Assembly (NCBI RefSeq): GCF_018333375.1
Contig: NZ_BORW01000001.1
Span: forward strand, 372,001-436,000
Origin: Paenibacillus cookii
Lineage (GTDB): Bacteria > Bacillota > Bacilli > Paenibacillales > Paenibacillaceae
Direction: 5' to 3'
DNA length: 64,000 bases
The notes under the pieces are model-generated. The model was not told the origin of the DNA. It saw only the letters and a list, made by a program, of their open reading frames with translations, and ran no database searches. Made by a program: the position numbers and the translations under genes. Positions 26,333 to 36,335 of this stretch are shown here, one piece after another; the stretch's first letter is position 1, and every line of letters begins with the position of its first letter.

Positions 26333-28408
26333 CTACCAGACAAGCTTGTTAAAATCGGCAAACTGCTTTAAGCCCTGATCGATCTGCGCGAGAAGTCCCA
26401 AGCGGTTGGCCCGGACTTTTTCGTCTTCGGCCATGACCATGACGGCATCGAAGAAATTCGTGATGGCCGGTTTCAGTTCGCCCAAAATGCCCAGCGCCTT
26501 GGCCCCGTCCCGCTGTTCAAGAGCGGTGGAGTACGGCTTCTGCACTTGCAGCCAAGCGGCGTGCAGTTCCTTTTCCGCCTCTTCCTGAAGCAAGCTTTCG
26601 CTGACCGCAGCCTTGGAAGCCTTCGCGGCGAGATTGCTTACCCGGTTGAAGGACTCGACCGTCGTTTTGAACTCGTCTCCGCCTTCAACGGCGTTCATCA
26701 GCGCATCCCCGCGGGACACGATGGACATCACGTCGTCGAATCCTGCGGCAATGACGGCGTCAACGACGTCGTAACGGAGGTTTTCGGACAGCAGCTTTTT
26801 CACGCGCAGGCCGAAAAATTCCTCAAGGTCCTTGCGGATTTCGCTGCCCTGGCGTTTCATCTCCCGGAATTGGGCATGAACGTCGATGGCGATGCCGAAA
26901 ATTTGCGAAAGCGTCAGCGGCATTTGCTTCGCGAGCAGAATTTGAACGATCCCTTGGGATTGGCGGCGCAGGGCGTACGGATCCTGGGATCCCGTCGGGA
27001 TGATGCCGATCGAGAAGCAGCCCACGATCGTGTCGATTTTATCCGCGATGCTGATGATCGAACCTACCAGGGAAGCAGGCAAATCGTCCGACGCGGAACG
27101 CGGCTGGTAATGCTCGAAAACCGCTTTGGCGACCGCTTCGTTTTCTCCGGCCTTGCGCGCGTAGTCTTCGCCCATAACCCCCTGCAGTTCCGGAAACTCG
27201 TATACCATTTGCGTCACGAGGTCGAATTTGCAGATGTCCGCTGCGCGGCTGACGTATTCCTGCTCCGTTCCGGAGATTTGCAGCGCTTCGCCCAGCTGGT
27301 CGGCGATTTTGCGAATGCGGCGGACTTTGTCGCCCACCGTGCCGAGCTCTTCGTGGAAGACGATGCTTTCCAGCTTGGACAGCGCATCCTTGATTTCAAG
27401 CTTTTGGTCTTCGTCGTAGAAAAATTTCGCATCGGACAGCCGTGCGCGCAGCACCTTTTCGTTTCCTTTGGCAATGACGTCGAGCGAACGGTCGTCGCCG
27501 TTGCGCACCGTCACGAAAAACGGCAGCAGCTTGCCCTGTTCGTCAAGCACCGGGAAATAACGCTGATGCTCCCGCATGGAAGTAATCAACACTTCCTGCG
27601 GAATGTTCAGGAACGACGGATCGAACGTTCCGAACAATACGGTCGGCGTTTCGACCAGGAAAAGAACTTCCTCGAGCAAATCGTCCTTGATGGCGATTTT
27701 CCAGTTTTTCTCCTGCGCGAGTTTTCCGATTTGTTCCAGGATCATGTTTTCGCGTTCCTTCACGTCCACGATGACATGCTGGGAACGGAGGGCTTCCCGG
27801 TATTCGGAAGCATCGGAAAGCACGGCTTCGGTTCCGAGGAAACGGTGCCCGCGCGTCACGTTGCCGGATTTTACGCCGGTCACTTCCAAATCGATGACGT
27901 CGGAGCCGAACATGGCGACGAGCCAGCGGATCGGACGGACGAATTTATAGTCGTAGCTTCCCCAACGCATGTTTTTCGGGAAGTTCATCGAAGACAAAAT
28001 GCCAAGCAATCCTTCGGCCAAAATGGATGCCGTATCGACGCCCGTGCTGCTTTTGGTCACGTAGATGTATTCGACGCCGTTCAGTTCCTTAAAGGTAAAC
28101 TGTTCCGGATCCACGCCTTGCCCGCGCGCGAAGCCTAGCGCCGCTTTGCTCCAGTTTCCGTTTTCGTCCTGGGCGATTTTGCGGGAAGGGCCCTTGACTT
28201 CTTCCTCCACGTCGTCCTGTTTCTCGGCCACGTCCTGCACGAGCACCGACAAACGGCGCGGGGTGGCAGAAGCCTCTACGGCACCGTGGGACAAACGGGA
28301 TTGTTCCAGCCATTGAACCGTTTTTTCCTTCAACTGCTCCATTGCGGCCCGTAAAAAGCGCGCAGGCACTTCCTCCAGACCGATTTCAAACAACAGATCC
28401 TTAGCCAT
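26333..28408 (-). CDS. glyS: Glycyl-tRNA synthetase beta subunit
   Basis: Beta chain (691 aa) of the heterotetrameric glycyl-tRNA synthetase, which carries the tRNA-binding and accessory domains. The family start LLFEIGLEEVPARFLRAA and the conserved TRGHRFLG and YYPRS-type region (FEHYQPRSASDDLP) are present, with a C-terminal DALR-like anticodon-binding domain. It overlaps the glyQ stop by one base and is co-transcribed with it under glycine T-box control. Confidence 0.97.
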   Translation of the reverse strand: MAKDLLFEIGLEEVPARFLRAAMEQLKEKTVQWLEQSRLSHGAVEASATPRRLSVLVQDVAEKQDDVEEEVKGPSRKIAQDENGNWSKAALGFARGQGVDPEQFTFKELNGVEYIYVTKSSTGVDTASILAEGLLGILSSMNFPKNMRWGSYDYKFVRPIRWLVAMFGSDVIDLEVTGVKSGNVTRGHRFLGTEAVLSDASEYREALRSQHVIVDVKERENMILEQIGKLAQEKNWKIAIKDDLLEEVLFLVETPTVLFGTFDPSFLNIPQEVLITSMREHQRYFPVLDEQGKLLPFFVTVRNGDDRSLDVIAKGNEKVLRARLSDAKFFYDEDQKLEIKDALSKLESIVFHEELGTVGDKVRRIRKIADQLGEALQISGTEQEYVSRAADICKFDLVTQMVYEFPELQGVMGEDYARKAGENEAVAKAVFEHYQPRSASDDLPASLVGSIISIADKIDTIVGCFSIGIIPTGSQDPYALRRQSQGIVQILLAKQMPLTLSQIFGIAIDVHAQFREMKRQGSEIRKDLEEFFGLRVKKLLSENLRYDVVDAVIAAGFDDVMSIVSRGDALMNAVEGGDEFKTTVESFNRVSNLAAKASKAAVSESLLQEEAEKELHAAWLQVQKPYSTALEQRDGAKALGILGELKPAITNFFDAVMVMAEDEKVRANRLGLLAQIDQGLKQFADFNKLVW

Positions 28409-29289
28409 TACAGGTCGCCTCCTTTCTTCAGCAGCGGGAAGCCGAGCTTCTCGCGTTCCTCCACGTACGTCGCCGCGACCTGGCGGGCCAGGTTGCGCAC
28501 CCGGGTAATATAGCCGGTTCGCTCGGTAACGCTGATGGCGCCGCGGGCATCGAGAAGGTTAAAGGTGTGCGAGCATTTCAGCACGTAATCGTAAGCCGGG
28601 AACACGAGGTTTTGATCCATCGCTTTTTTGGCTTCTTGTTCGTACATGTTGAAAAGGGTAAACAGCATTTTGACGTCGGACACTTCGAACGTGTATTTCG
28701 AATGCTCGTATTCCGGCTGATGGAACACATCCCCGTAAGTGATGCCGTCCACCCATTCCAGATCGAACACATTTTCTTTTTCCTGAATGTAGGACGCGAG
28801 GCGTTCCATGCCGTACGTGATTTCGACGGATACCGGATGCGTCTCGATCCCGCCCACCTGCTGGAAGTACGTAAACTGGGTAATTTCCATCCCGTCAAGC
28901 CATACTTCCCAGCCAAGGCCGGCGCAGCCGAGCGACGGGTTCTCCCAGTTATCCTCGACAAAGCGGATGTCATGGTGCAGCGCATCCACGCCCAGCGCCT
29001 TCAAGCTTTCCAGGTACAGTTCCTGGATGTTATCCGGCGAAGGTTTGATGATGACCTGGAACTGGTGGTGCTGGTACAAACGGTTCGGGTTTTCGCCGTA
29101 ACGTCCGTCGGAAGGACGGCGCGAAGGCTCGACGTATGCCACCTTCCACGGTTCAGGTCCCAGCGACCGCAAAAAGGTCATCGGGTTCATCGTGCCGGCG
29201 CCTTTTTCCGTGTCGTAAGGATTCACGATAATGCAATTCTGTGCTGCCCAAAACTGCTGCAGGGTCAAAATCATCTGCTGAAAGTTCAT
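28408..29289 (-). CDS. glyQ: Glycyl-tRNA synthetase alpha subunit
   Basis: Catalytic alpha chain (293 aa from the ATG at 29289, site AAAGGAGAGG). The conserved start [13 protein letters not shown] and class II motifs such as [17 protein letters not shown] and [19 protein letters not shown] are present. The longer frame to 29343 runs into the T-box terminator and is not used. Expression should be induced when uncharged tRNA-Gly accumulates, through the leader at 29369-29620. Confidence 0.97.
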   Translation of the reverse strand: MNFQQMILTLQQFWAAQNCIIVNPYDTEKGAGTMNPMTFLRSLGPEPWKVAYVEPSRRPSDGRYGENPNRLYQHHQFQVIIKPSPDNIQELYLESLKALGVDALHHDIRFVEDNWENPSLGCAGLGWEVWLDGMEITQFTYFQQVGGIETHPVSVEITYGMERLASYIQEKENVFDLEWVDGITYGDVFHQPEYEHSKYTFEVSDVKMLFTLFNMYEQEAKKAMDQNLVFPAYDYVLKCSHTFNLLDARGAISVTERTGYITRVRNLARQVAATYVEEREKLGFPLLKKGGDL

Positions 29290-29368
29290 ATGAGCCTCTC
29301 CTTTACTAATCATGGCATTGCAATGGTTGTCAGCTTGCTTCATCCGCTGCAGGCCATCACCGGGACAT

Positions 29369-29620
29369 CAAAAAGCTCCCGCCCATGCCTGCAAACACAG
29401 ACATAGGGACGAGAGCTGTCATTCCCGCGGTTCCACCCTACTTGACTGCCGTTCCCGTTACCGGAGAACCGCAATCCACTTTTTAGCCGATTTCATCTCA
29501 TGCTCCCGGCTGCCTTTCATGAATCCGTTCCACCGGGCTCGCACCGTCCCCGGTTCGCTGCTGGGAATCCGAAATCCACTACTCTTCCGTTCAACGCATG
29601 TCAGACAATGAATAGAAACT
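29369..29620 (-). promoter_or_regulatory. Glycine T-box riboswitch of glyQS
   Basis: On the minus strand the Stem I distal part GGGGACGGTGCGAGCCC is followed by ATGAAAGGC, where GGC (29514-29512) is the glycine specifier codon in the same setting as in B. subtilis glyQS. The conserved T-box AGGGTGGAACCGCGGG (29439-29424) comes next. A terminator then pairs AGCTC-CG-CCC with GGGCGGGAGCT and ends in TTTTT (29417-29369). Uncharged tRNA-Gly should stabilise the antiterminator. Confidence 0.93.
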
Positions 29621-29626
29621 TTATAT

Positions 29627-29655
29627 ATATTACCGGATTCCCAAAGAGAAGTCAA
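29627..29655 (-). promoter_or_regulatory. SigmaA promoter of the glyQS T-box leader
   Basis: On the minus strand TTGACT (29655-29650), 17 bp, TAATAT (29632-29627). Initiation is expected near 29620. Confidence 0.75.
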
Positions 29656-29660
29656 CATCG

Positions 29661-30419
29661 TTACAGTCCGTACTTTTCCATCTGATCCAAAAAGCTTTGC
29701 GACTTCAGTTTAAGTCCGAGCTGCATGTCCATAAAAGCGCGCATAACGGCTTTAAGCTCGGCTTTCGTTTCGTCTTTGACGTCGACGTGGCCCAGTCTCC
29801 GAAGGTCGAGCCTGGCGAACAGCCGCAGCAGCTTCAAGCTCTTGGGCGACAGGCTCATCGCCGGCGGATCCAGATGCCTGCAGGACCGGCACAATACGCC
29901 GCCCAATCTCGGGCTTACGGACGCATGGTCGTCTTCGCTCAAATCCTTGCCGCAAGAAATGCAGGAAAGGAGCTCGGGTCCGTATCCCGCCGTCTGAAGA
30001 ATTTTCATTTCGTACAGATTGATGATAATTCCGGGATCTTTGCCTTCCTCCAGCGCATTCAGGCAAGCCTTTAACTGCTGATACCAAAAGCTTCCCGTTT
30101 CCTCGTCCTGCAGGACCTTGTCAAGAAGCTCGCAGGCATAGGACGCATACGCCGCCAAAATCAAATCCTGCCTCAGGCCGTGATGCGAGTTCATGATTTC
30201 GCCGGAATTTAGCGTTCCAAGGCCCGTTCCGTTCCTGAAAAAGACGTATTCCGCTTCCGTAAACAGCTGCGTTAAAGCAGCGTGGCGGCTTTTGACTTTT
30301 TTGGCCCCGCGGACCAGCACGCCTACTTTGCCCGAGTTTTCGGTGCAAATCGTAATGATTTTGTTCCCTTCGCCGTAGTCCATGCTGCGGATGACGATCC
30401 CTTCCACCCTGTATAGCAT
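29661..30419 (-). CDS. recO: DNA repair protein RecO
   Basis: RecO anneals single strands and loads RecA with RecR. The 252-residue product (ATG 30419, site GGGGGAAGAGG) has the N-terminal OB fold (RVEGIVIRSMDYGEGNKIIT) and a four-cysteine zinc site (SCISCG ... LCRSCRHLD). It is the last gene of the long yqfC-to-recO run and lies just downstream of yqzL. Confidence 0.96.
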   Translation of the reverse strand: MLYRVEGIVIRSMDYGEGNKIITICTENSGKVGVLVRGAKKVKSRHAALTQLFTEAEYVFFRNGTGLGTLNSGEIMNSHHGLRQDLILAAYASYACELLDKVLQDEETGSFWYQQLKACLNALEEGKDPGIIINLYEMKILQTAGYGPELLSCISCGKDLSEDDHASVSPRLGGVLCRSCRHLDPPAMSLSPKSLKLLRLFARLDLRRLGHVDVKDETKAELKAVMRAFMDMQLGLKLKSQSFLDQMEKYGL

Positions 30420-30455
30420 GCCTCTTCCCCCAGCCATTCCCGGAGCAGCCACAAA

Positions 30456-30611
30456 TCATTCGTTTTCTTCATAATTCCCCGTCTCTTCCGCTGCCGCCAT
30501 CTCCGGCGCCGCGGCCGCTTCCTCTACCGACATGCCCGCGTATTCCTTATAGAGCAGGTAAGCATCCACATCTCCAGTCATCGCAAAATACTTCCACGAA
30601 AAGTCTCGCAT
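30456..30611 (-). CDS. yqzL: YqzL-like small protein
   Basis: A 51-residue protein that begins MRDFSWKYFAMTGDVDAYLL, continues YKEYAG and has an acidic, Ala/Glu-rich tail. The DFSWKYF...TG...YLLYKE pattern is that of YqzL, a tiny conserved protein placed between era and recO in Bacillus, exactly as here. The ATG at 30611 follows AAAGGATG. Function unknown. Confidence 0.85.
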   Translation of the reverse strand: MRDFSWKYFAMTGDVDAYLLYKEYAGMSVEEAAAAPEMAAAEETGNYEENE

Positions 30612-30723
30612 TCGTATTCATCCTTTCTTTGGAAATGGCGTCTGCATCTTCAAAAATAGGATGCGGCGAACGAACCGGATCTATGTAAAGCAATTCCTGC
30701 CAGATGAGGGCGGGCGCCGCCGG

Positions 30724-31626
30724 TTAGGCGTCGCGGTGGAAGCCGAGGTCACGAAGCACGCGTTCCTGGTTGCGCCAGTCTTTTTTTACTTTGACCCACA
30801 ATTCCAAAAATATCTTCGAACCCAGCAAATTTTGAATGTCCTGCCGGGCTTGTTTGCCGACTTCCTTGAGCAGGGCGCCTTGCTTCCCGATGATAATGCC
30901 TTTTTGGGAATCCCTTTCGACGAAAATGACGGCCGAAATGTATACGACCCCGTTCTCCTGCACGCGCATGTCCTCGATCGTTACCGCAATCGAATGCGGC
31001 ACTTCCTCGCGGGTCATATGCAGAATTTTTTCGCGGATCAGCTCGGCGCAAACAAATTGCTCCGGATGGTCCGTTACCTGGTCGGCCGGATAATACTGCG
31101 GGCCTTCGGGCAAGTACTTTTCCACCTGTTCAAGCAGGCGGTTCACGTTGTTGCCGCTCAAAGCCGAAATCGGCACGATTTCCGCAAACTCATGCAGCTT
31201 GCTGTATTCGTCGATGATCGGAAGCAGCGCATCCGGCTCGATTTTGTCGATTTTGTTCAGCACGAGAATGACCGGCGTCTTTACACCCTTCAGCTGTTCG
31301 ATAATAAACCGGTCCCCGCCGCCCAATCCTTCCGAAACGTCGGCCAGGAATAATACGGCCTCCACTTCCTTCAGCGTATTGAGCGCGGTTTGGTTCATGT
31401 AATCGCCAAGCTTCGATTGGCGCTTATGAATGCCGGGCGTATCGAGAAATACGATCTGGGTTTCCTCGGTCGTGTATACCCCGTGGATTTTATTGCGCGT
31501 CGTTTGCGGCTTGTCGGACATGATCGCGATTTTTTGTCCGATGACCTGATTCATCAGCGTGGATTTGCCTACGTTCGGCCGGCCCACGATTGCCACAAAG
31601 CCGGATTTGAATACCGGTTTCGCCAT
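30724..31626 (-). CDS. era: GTPase Era
   Basis: Essential GTPase that binds 16S rRNA during 30S assembly. The 300 residues show G1 [10 protein letters not shown]3 [10 protein letters not shown]4 NKIDK and a C-terminal KH domain (about residues 205-295; GxxG-type loop IIGKQGALL). It has GGAGGT upstream of its start. The 132-bp gap to cdd contains a GGGGCCC/GGGCCCC inverted repeat with no clear role. Confidence 0.97.
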   Translation of the reverse strand: MAKPVFKSGFVAIVGRPNVGKSTLMNQVIGQKIAIMSDKPQTTRNKIHGVYTTEETQIVFLDTPGIHKRQSKLGDYMNQTALNTLKEVEAVLFLADVSEGLGGGDRFIIEQLKGVKTPVILVLNKIDKIEPDALLPIIDEYSKLHEFAEIVPISALSGNNVNRLLEQVEKYLPEGPQYYPADQVTDHPEQFVCAELIREKILHMTREEVPHSIAVTIEDMRVQENGVVYISAVIFVERDSQKGIIIGKQGALLKEVGKQARQDIQNLLGSKIFLELWVKVKKDWRNQERVLRDLGFHRDA

Positions 31627-31758
31627 ATTGACACATGACCTCCTTCAATGATCCGCATTTCGCGAAAGACCGTCCGGGGCCCTGAATCCGCGAATGCCGG
31701 GACGGACGAACCGAACCCGGCCGCGGAAACGGGCCCCAAAAAAAGAATGTTGCTTATA

Positions 31759-32172
31759 TCACTTCTTGGCACGATCCAGATCCGAAGGACCAAAAGCCCC
31801 CGGAAGCAGCTCGCTTACCGTCGTTTCCATCATGTCGCCTTTCAGGTTCCCCAAGATGACTTTCATGTCCGGCTTGCACAGTTCGAGCAGCACCTGCCGG
31901 CACACGCCGCAAGGGGAAATCGGCCCTTCGGTATCTCCGACGACGGCAATCGCCTGAAAGCTTCCCGCTTTGTGCCCGTCGGCGATCGCACGGAACAATG
32001 CCGTACGTTCCGCGCAGTTGGTAGGCCCGAACGCCGCGTTTTCGACGTTGCAGCCATGGTGGACATGTCCTTCCTGATCGAGCAGCGCAGCGCCGACGCC
32101 AAAATGGGAATACGGCGTATAGGCGTTCATGCGCGCTTTAATCGCTTCTTGCAATAACAATGCTGATTCCAT
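31759..32172 (-). CDS. cdd: Cytidine deaminase
   Basis: Tetrameric zinc enzyme of pyrimidine salvage, converting cytidine and deoxycytidine to the uridine forms. The 137 residues carry the zinc-binding and proton-shuttle motifs NCAERTALF (catalytic Glu) and PCGVCRQVL (two Cys ligands). The gene order dgkA-cdd-era is that of B. subtilis. It starts behind GGAGGATC. Confidence 0.97.
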   Translation of the reverse strand: MESALLLQEAIKARMNAYTPYSHFGVGAALLDQEGHVHHGCNVENAAFGPTNCAERTALFRAIADGHKAGSFQAIAVVGDTEGPISPCGVCRQVLLELCKPDMKVILGNLKGDMMETTVSELLPGAFGPSDLDRAKK

Positions 32173-32200
32173 GGATGATCCTCCTTCGAATTCCGAAAAA

Positions 32201-32584
32201 CTATTGATGGGTTCCGCCCCAGCCTAAAAGCCCTACCACCGGATGATAAAACACGATCACCCCGGTGATGGCGGCAAAAACAGCTGCCAGCAGCACTGCG
32301 CCGGCAGCCGTATCTTTGGCCGCTTTGGCCAGCGGATGGAGTTCGGGCGACGCCAAATCCACCACCGATTCCAGCGCCGTGTTGACCAGTTCCAGGGCCA
32401 TGACGAGCGCAATCGCAAACAAAAGCGCGACCCATCTTTCCCACGATACATGCAGCAGCGCTGCCGCCGCTATGACGGCCACGGCCGCCGCCGCATGGAT
32501 TTTCATGTTGCGCTGCGTCCGCAGCGCGTAAACAATCCCTTGCGCCGCATATCCGAACGCGGCCCAAAACGTCCTTTTCGGCAT
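32201..32584 (-). CDS. dgkA: Diacylglycerol/undecaprenol kinase DgkA
   Basis: A 127-residue trimeric membrane kinase. In Gram-positives this family mainly phosphorylates undecaprenol, recycling the lipid carrier for wall synthesis. It has three membrane helices; the family signature ALELVNTALESVVDLASPE with its catalytic Glu residues is visible, followed by KAAKDTAAGAVLL. Its start overlaps the ybeY stop by one base. Confidence 0.94.
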   Translation of the reverse strand: MPKRTFWAAFGYAAQGIVYALRTQRNMKIHAAAAVAVIAAAALLHVSWERWVALLFAIALVMALELVNTALESVVDLASPELHPLAKAAKDTAAGAVLLAAVFAAITGVIVFYHPVVGLLGWGGTHQ

Positions 32585-33081
32585 TAACGCGTAAGCCCCA
32601 CTTCGGCCAGGACCGCTTCCTGTTTGCCCATCATTTCGGCTTCGCTTTCTTTGTCCTGATGGTCGTAGCCCAGCAGGTGCAGGAATCCGTGAACGAACAG
32701 AAATCCGATTTCACGTTCCAGGGAATGTCCATATTCTTCGCTTTGCGCCTGCGCGCGATTCACGGAAATGATAATATCCCCGAGCATTTCGGGCAGATCC
32801 GCGAGCTCTTCTCCCTCTTCCAGCTCGTAAACGATGTCCAGCTCTTCGTCCGTATGTTCGTTCATGGCAAAGGAAAGCACGTCCGTGGGGCGGTCGATGC
32901 CGCGGTACTCCTTATTCAGTTCATGAATTTGTTGGTCATCGACGAACGTCAGCGCCACTTCGCCTTCCCGGATGCCTTCGGCCTCCCCCGCTTTTTGCAG
33001 CAGCAGCTCGAGCGTCGCGATCAGTTCGTCGCCGATCGCAAGCTCCTGCTGCTCGTTCGTCCATGCTAGCTGCAGTCCCAT
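32584..33081 (-). CDS. ybeY: Endoribonuclease YbeY
   Basis: Zinc-dependent RNase for 16S rRNA 3' maturation and 70S quality control. The 165 residues end in the metal motif [11 protein letters not shown] (H-x3-H-x5-H), and the DRPTDVLSF block is also present. Located between pgpH and dgkA as in Bacillus (yqfG). Confidence 0.96.
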   Translation of the reverse strand: MGLQLAWTNEQQELAIGDELIATLELLLQKAGEAEGIREGEVALTFVDDQQIHELNKEYRGIDRPTDVLSFAMNEHTDEELDIVYELEEGEELADLPEMLGDIIISVNRAQAQSEEYGHSLEREIGFLFVHGFLHLLGYDHQDKESEAEMMGKQEAVLAEVGLTR

Positions 33082-33084
33082 GTT

Positions 33085-35343
33085 CTAACCGCTCCTTCTC
33101 GTTTCTTCAGTCGTTTTGTTCTTTTTGATTTCTTCCGGATATTCGATCCTGGAATGGAAGATCCCCATGACGCTTTCTTTTAGCGTTTTGGCGATAATGT
33201 CCAGTTCCTTCATCGTCAAGTCGCAGTCATTGAATTGGTGATCGTCCAGCCGGCTTTTGATGATTTTTTCGATCATCGATTCCACCTGATCCACGGTCGG
33301 GTTCCGCAAGGAACGCACCGCCGCTTCCACGCTGTCGGCAATGCCGATGACGGCCGATTCCTTGGACTGGGCTTTCGGGCCGGGATAACGGAAATCCTCC
33401 TCGGTAAAATCGGGCTCCTTGCCCTGCTCTTCCGCCAGGCGGAGCGCCTTGTGGTAGAAATACTGGAGGAACGTCGTGCCGTGGTGCTGCTCGGCGATAT
33501 CCCGGATCGGCTTCGGAATTTTATATTCCTTCAGCATTTCCACCCCGTCCCGCGCATGGGCGATGATGATCGATTTGCTCATTTTCGGGTCCAGGTTATC
33601 ATGCGGGTTCCCCATATTGTTCTGGTTTTCGATGAAATAACTCGGCCGTTTGGTTTTCCCGATATCGTGGTAATACGAACCCACGCGGCAGAGCAGCCCG
33701 TCCGCTCCGATCGCCTCCGCGGCGGCTTCGGACAGATTGCCGACCATCACGCTGTGGTGATAGGTGCCCGGCGTCTCCGTCAGCAGCTTCCGCAGCAGCG
33801 GATGGTTGGGGTTGGACAGCTCGACCAGCTTCAGCGCCGACAAAATGCCGAACGTGACTTCGAAAAACGGCATCAGCCCGATCGCCAAAATGGCGGTGAG
33901 CAGGCCGCCGGCAAAAGCGAAACCGATCGCGTAAAGCGTCTGGATCTGATTCCATTGGCCGCCGCTTCCGATCACGGTCATGATGAATACCGACAGCGAA
34001 CCGAACAGGCAGACCATAATGCCGCCCTTGAGCAGCGTGGACCGCTGGCTCGCGCGGTGGATCGAAAAGATCGCCACCACCGATGCGACCAGCGAAAAAA
34101 ATCCGAAGGTAAAGTCGAACATTTGTCCCTGATGCACGTTCAAAATGACGCTGGCCAAAATGCAGAACAACATCGAGCAAAAATACGCCAGCGTCATGTC
34201 CAGCAGCAGCGTCACGAGCGTAGCTCCGATCGCCACGGGAGCGACGTATCCGATGTAAGGCCTTTCCGTGCTTTGCAGGATGCCGGCCAAATGCATGGTG
34301 ATGACGGTAATAATAAAGATCAGTACAAGCATCAGAAGCTGCGAGTTGTTGTACTTGAATTTGTTCGGGTCCGTCTGCCGGATAAACAGCAGCAGGCCCC
34401 CGGACATCAGCAAAGACAGCAGGAGCAGCCCCAGCTGAGGCCAATAATTGACTTCGTTTTTAAGCAAACCGTTGTCGTCGAGCAGATTGTACAAATCTTC
34501 CGTGATCAGCTGCCCTTTCGCGACCAGCACGTCGCCCTGCTTGATGTACACCGGCTGGGTGTTTTCCCTCGCTTGCACCTTGGCTTCCTTGGTCGCTTCC
34601 TCATCGTAGAATTTGTTCGCCGTGATGGCAAGCTTGGACAGCTCCTGCACGACCTCCCTGGCCGTCCGCTGGTTGAGCGTGCTGGCGCTGACGAGCTCCG
34701 CCACTTTCGCGCGGGCCGCCTGCGCCTCGACGACCTGGTCGTTGGTCAGGCGGGATACGATCTCCCGGGCGACGGGTTTCATTTCGGCGATGTCCTGGGA
34801 AGTGAGCCGCGGAATTTTGATGAACGTCTCTTCCGGAATTTTATAGCTCTGCTGGTTGGTCACCTTCAGCATTTCATCCAGCAGCTTGTCCGAGTAGTTC
34901 GCCGACGACCGGTTGGAATTGACGAAATTTTGAATAAAGTCCTTGGCCCGCTGCGGGATTTCAAGCTTGTAGATGGCGATTTTATCTTCGCGGGATACCT
35001 GGTCATCCTGGTTCAGCCGGTCGATCCGATCCAAAATGGACACGACCAGATTTTCGTTCGGCACCGTCACGATCGTATAAATCGGCTGCACGCGTTCCGC
35101 TTCCTGCTCCTGCGCCTTCAGCGTCGCCTTATTGTTCGGGATTTGCATCGGCGCCCGGATTTCTTTCTCGCTGCGCGCCCCTACTTGAATGTTGTACCGT
35201 TCCGGGAGCAGATTCGGAGCCAGACTGACATAAAACAGCACAGCCAGACATAAAAAGAGAACATAGCGGGTCCCTGCGCTATGTTTCCAGCCGACATGTT
35301 TCATTGAGAAAGATTTGCCTGATGACGTTTCTTTCGAAGTCAT
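33085..35343 (-). CDS. pgpH: Cyclic-di-AMP phosphodiesterase PgpH (YqfF, 7TMR-HD)
   Basis: A 752-residue membrane protein with a cytoplasmic N-terminus and one helix, a large extracytoplasmic 7TMR-HDED domain (about residues 60-300), seven membrane helices and a cytoplasmic HD phosphohydrolase. The HD metal residues are in TYHHSVMVGNLSE and SYYHDIGK, with further histidines at IIAHARDG and EQHHGT. It hydrolyses the second messenger c-di-AMP in related bacteria. It is located downstream of phoH in the operon. Confidence 0.95.
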   Translation of the reverse strand: MTSKETSSGKSFSMKHVGWKHSAGTRYVLFLCLAVLFYVSLAPNLLPERYNIQVGARSEKEIRAPMQIPNNKATLKAQEQEAERVQPIYTIVTVPNENLVVSILDRIDRLNQDDQVSREDKIAIYKLEIPQRAKDFIQNFVNSNRSSANYSDKLLDEMLKVTNQQSYKIPEETFIKIPRLTSQDIAEMKPVAREIVSRLTNDQVVEAQAARAKVAELVSASTLNQRTAREVVQELSKLAITANKFYDEEATKEAKVQARENTQPVYIKQGDVLVAKGQLITEDLYNLLDDNGLLKNEVNYWPQLGLLLLSLLMSGGLLLFIRQTDPNKFKYNNSQLLMLVLIFIITVITMHLAGILQSTERPYIGYVAPVAIGATLVTLLLDMTLAYFCSMLFCILASVILNVHQGQMFDFTFGFFSLVASVVAIFSIHRASQRSTLLKGGIMVCLFGSLSVFIMTVIGSGGQWNQIQTLYAIGFAFAGGLLTAILAIGLMPFFEVTFGILSALKLVELSNPNHPLLRKLLTETPGTYHHSVMVGNLSEAAAEAIGADGLLCRVGSYYHDIGKTKRPSYFIENQNNMGNPHDNLDPKMSKSIIIAHARDGVEMLKEYKIPKPIRDIAEQHHGTTFLQYFYHKALRLAEEQGKEPDFTEEDFRYPGPKAQSKESAVIGIADSVEAAVRSLRNPTVDQVESMIEKIIKSRLDDHQFNDCDLTMKELDIIAKTLKESVMGIFHSRIEYPEEIKKNKTTEETRRSG

Positions 35344-35357
35344 AAAGATAATCCCCT

Positions 35358-36329
35358 CTAATCTTGATTTTCTGCAGCTTTGTCGTAAGCAGTGATTATT
35401 TTTTGAACGAGAGAGTGACGGACGACATCCTGCTCGGCGAAATGAACGAAGCCGATCTCCTCGATGCCTTCCAGTATATGTTTCGCCTCGATAAGCCCGG
35501 ATTTTTTGCCCCGCGGCAGGTCGATTTGCGTCGCGTCGCCGGTGATGACCATTTTCGAGCCAAAGCCGAGACGGGTCAAAAACATTTTCATTTGTTCAGG
35601 GGTGGTGTTCTGGGCTTCGTCCAAAATGATGAAGGAGTCGTCCAGCGTACGGCCGCGCATATAGGCGAGCGGCGCGATTTCGATCAGTCCTCTTTCGAGC
35701 GCTTTGGCCGTCTGCTCCGGGCCCATCACGTCGTACAGGGCATCATAAAGCGGACGCAAATACGGGTCGACCTTTTCCTGTAAATCCCCCGGCAGAAATC
35801 CGAGGCTTTCTCCCGCCTCGACGGCCGGACGCGTGAGCACGATGCGTTTGACGGCGCCTTCCTTCAAAGCGGCAACGGCCAACACGACCGCCAGATAGGT
35901 TTTCCCCGTACCGGCAGGCCCGATTCCGAACACGATGTCCCGCTTGCGGATGGTCGTTACATAGTGCTTCTGGCCGATGGTTTTGACCCGGATCGGCTTG
36001 CCGCGAAACGTGGTCGTGATTTCTCCCTTGAACAGATCGAGCAGCTGGTCGGCCCGAAAATCCTTGGCAAGGTCGATGGCATAGGCGACGTCCCGTTCCG
36101 AAAGGATATAACCGTTCCGGACGAGCTCAAGCAGAACTTCGAACAGATGCTCGACCACCTGCACGTCCCGCAGTTCCCCGCGGATCGTGATTTCCGCCTC
36201 CCGGGAGACGATCTGGGCCGGGATCTGCGCTTCGATCATCTTCAAAAACATATCCTGAGGTCCGAAAATGGACAGGCCTTCGCCTGCACTATGCAATGAA
36301 ATTTGCGCGCTGTGGTTTTTTTCTGACAA
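35358..36329 (-). CDS. phoH: PhoH family ATPase (YbeZ/YqfE type)
   Basis: A 323-residue cytoplasmic ATPase linked with YbeY in RNA processing. An N-terminal KH-like region precedes the P-loop FGIGPAGTGKTYLA, the RPAVEAGESLGFLPGD segment and Walker B SFIILDEAQNTTPEQ. It is the canonical PhoH, without the PIN domain found in the paralogue at 3178. It sits between yqfD and pgpH and two genes upstream of ybeY. Confidence 0.96.
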   Translation of the reverse strand: MSEKNHSAQISLHSAGEGLSIFGPQDMFLKMIEAQIPAQIVSREAEITIRGELRDVQVVEHLFEVLLELVRNGYILSERDVAYAIDLAKDFRADQLLDLFKGEITTTFRGKPIRVKTIGQKHYVTTIRKRDIVFGIGPAGTGKTYLAVVLAVAALKEGAVKRIVLTRPAVEAGESLGFLPGDLQEKVDPYLRPLYDALYDVMGPEQTAKALERGLIEIAPLAYMRGRTLDDSFIILDEAQNTTPEQMKMFLTRLGFGSKMVITGDATQIDLPRGKKSGLIEAKHILEGIEEIGFVHFAEQDVVRHSLVQKIITAYDKAAENQD

Positions 36330-36335
36330 ATAGCC

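Noticed and set aside
31676..31738. GGGGCCC/GGGCCCC inverted repeat between cdd and era as a terminator
   Set aside because: The T tract would lie on the wrong side for the minus strand, and transcription must continue into cdd and era.
33235..35253. A 672-codon open frame on the plus strand opposite pgpH
   Set aside because: It is antisense to a well-recognised gene, is rich in His, Arg and Gln, and has no domain or ribosome binding site; it results from GC-rich third positions.
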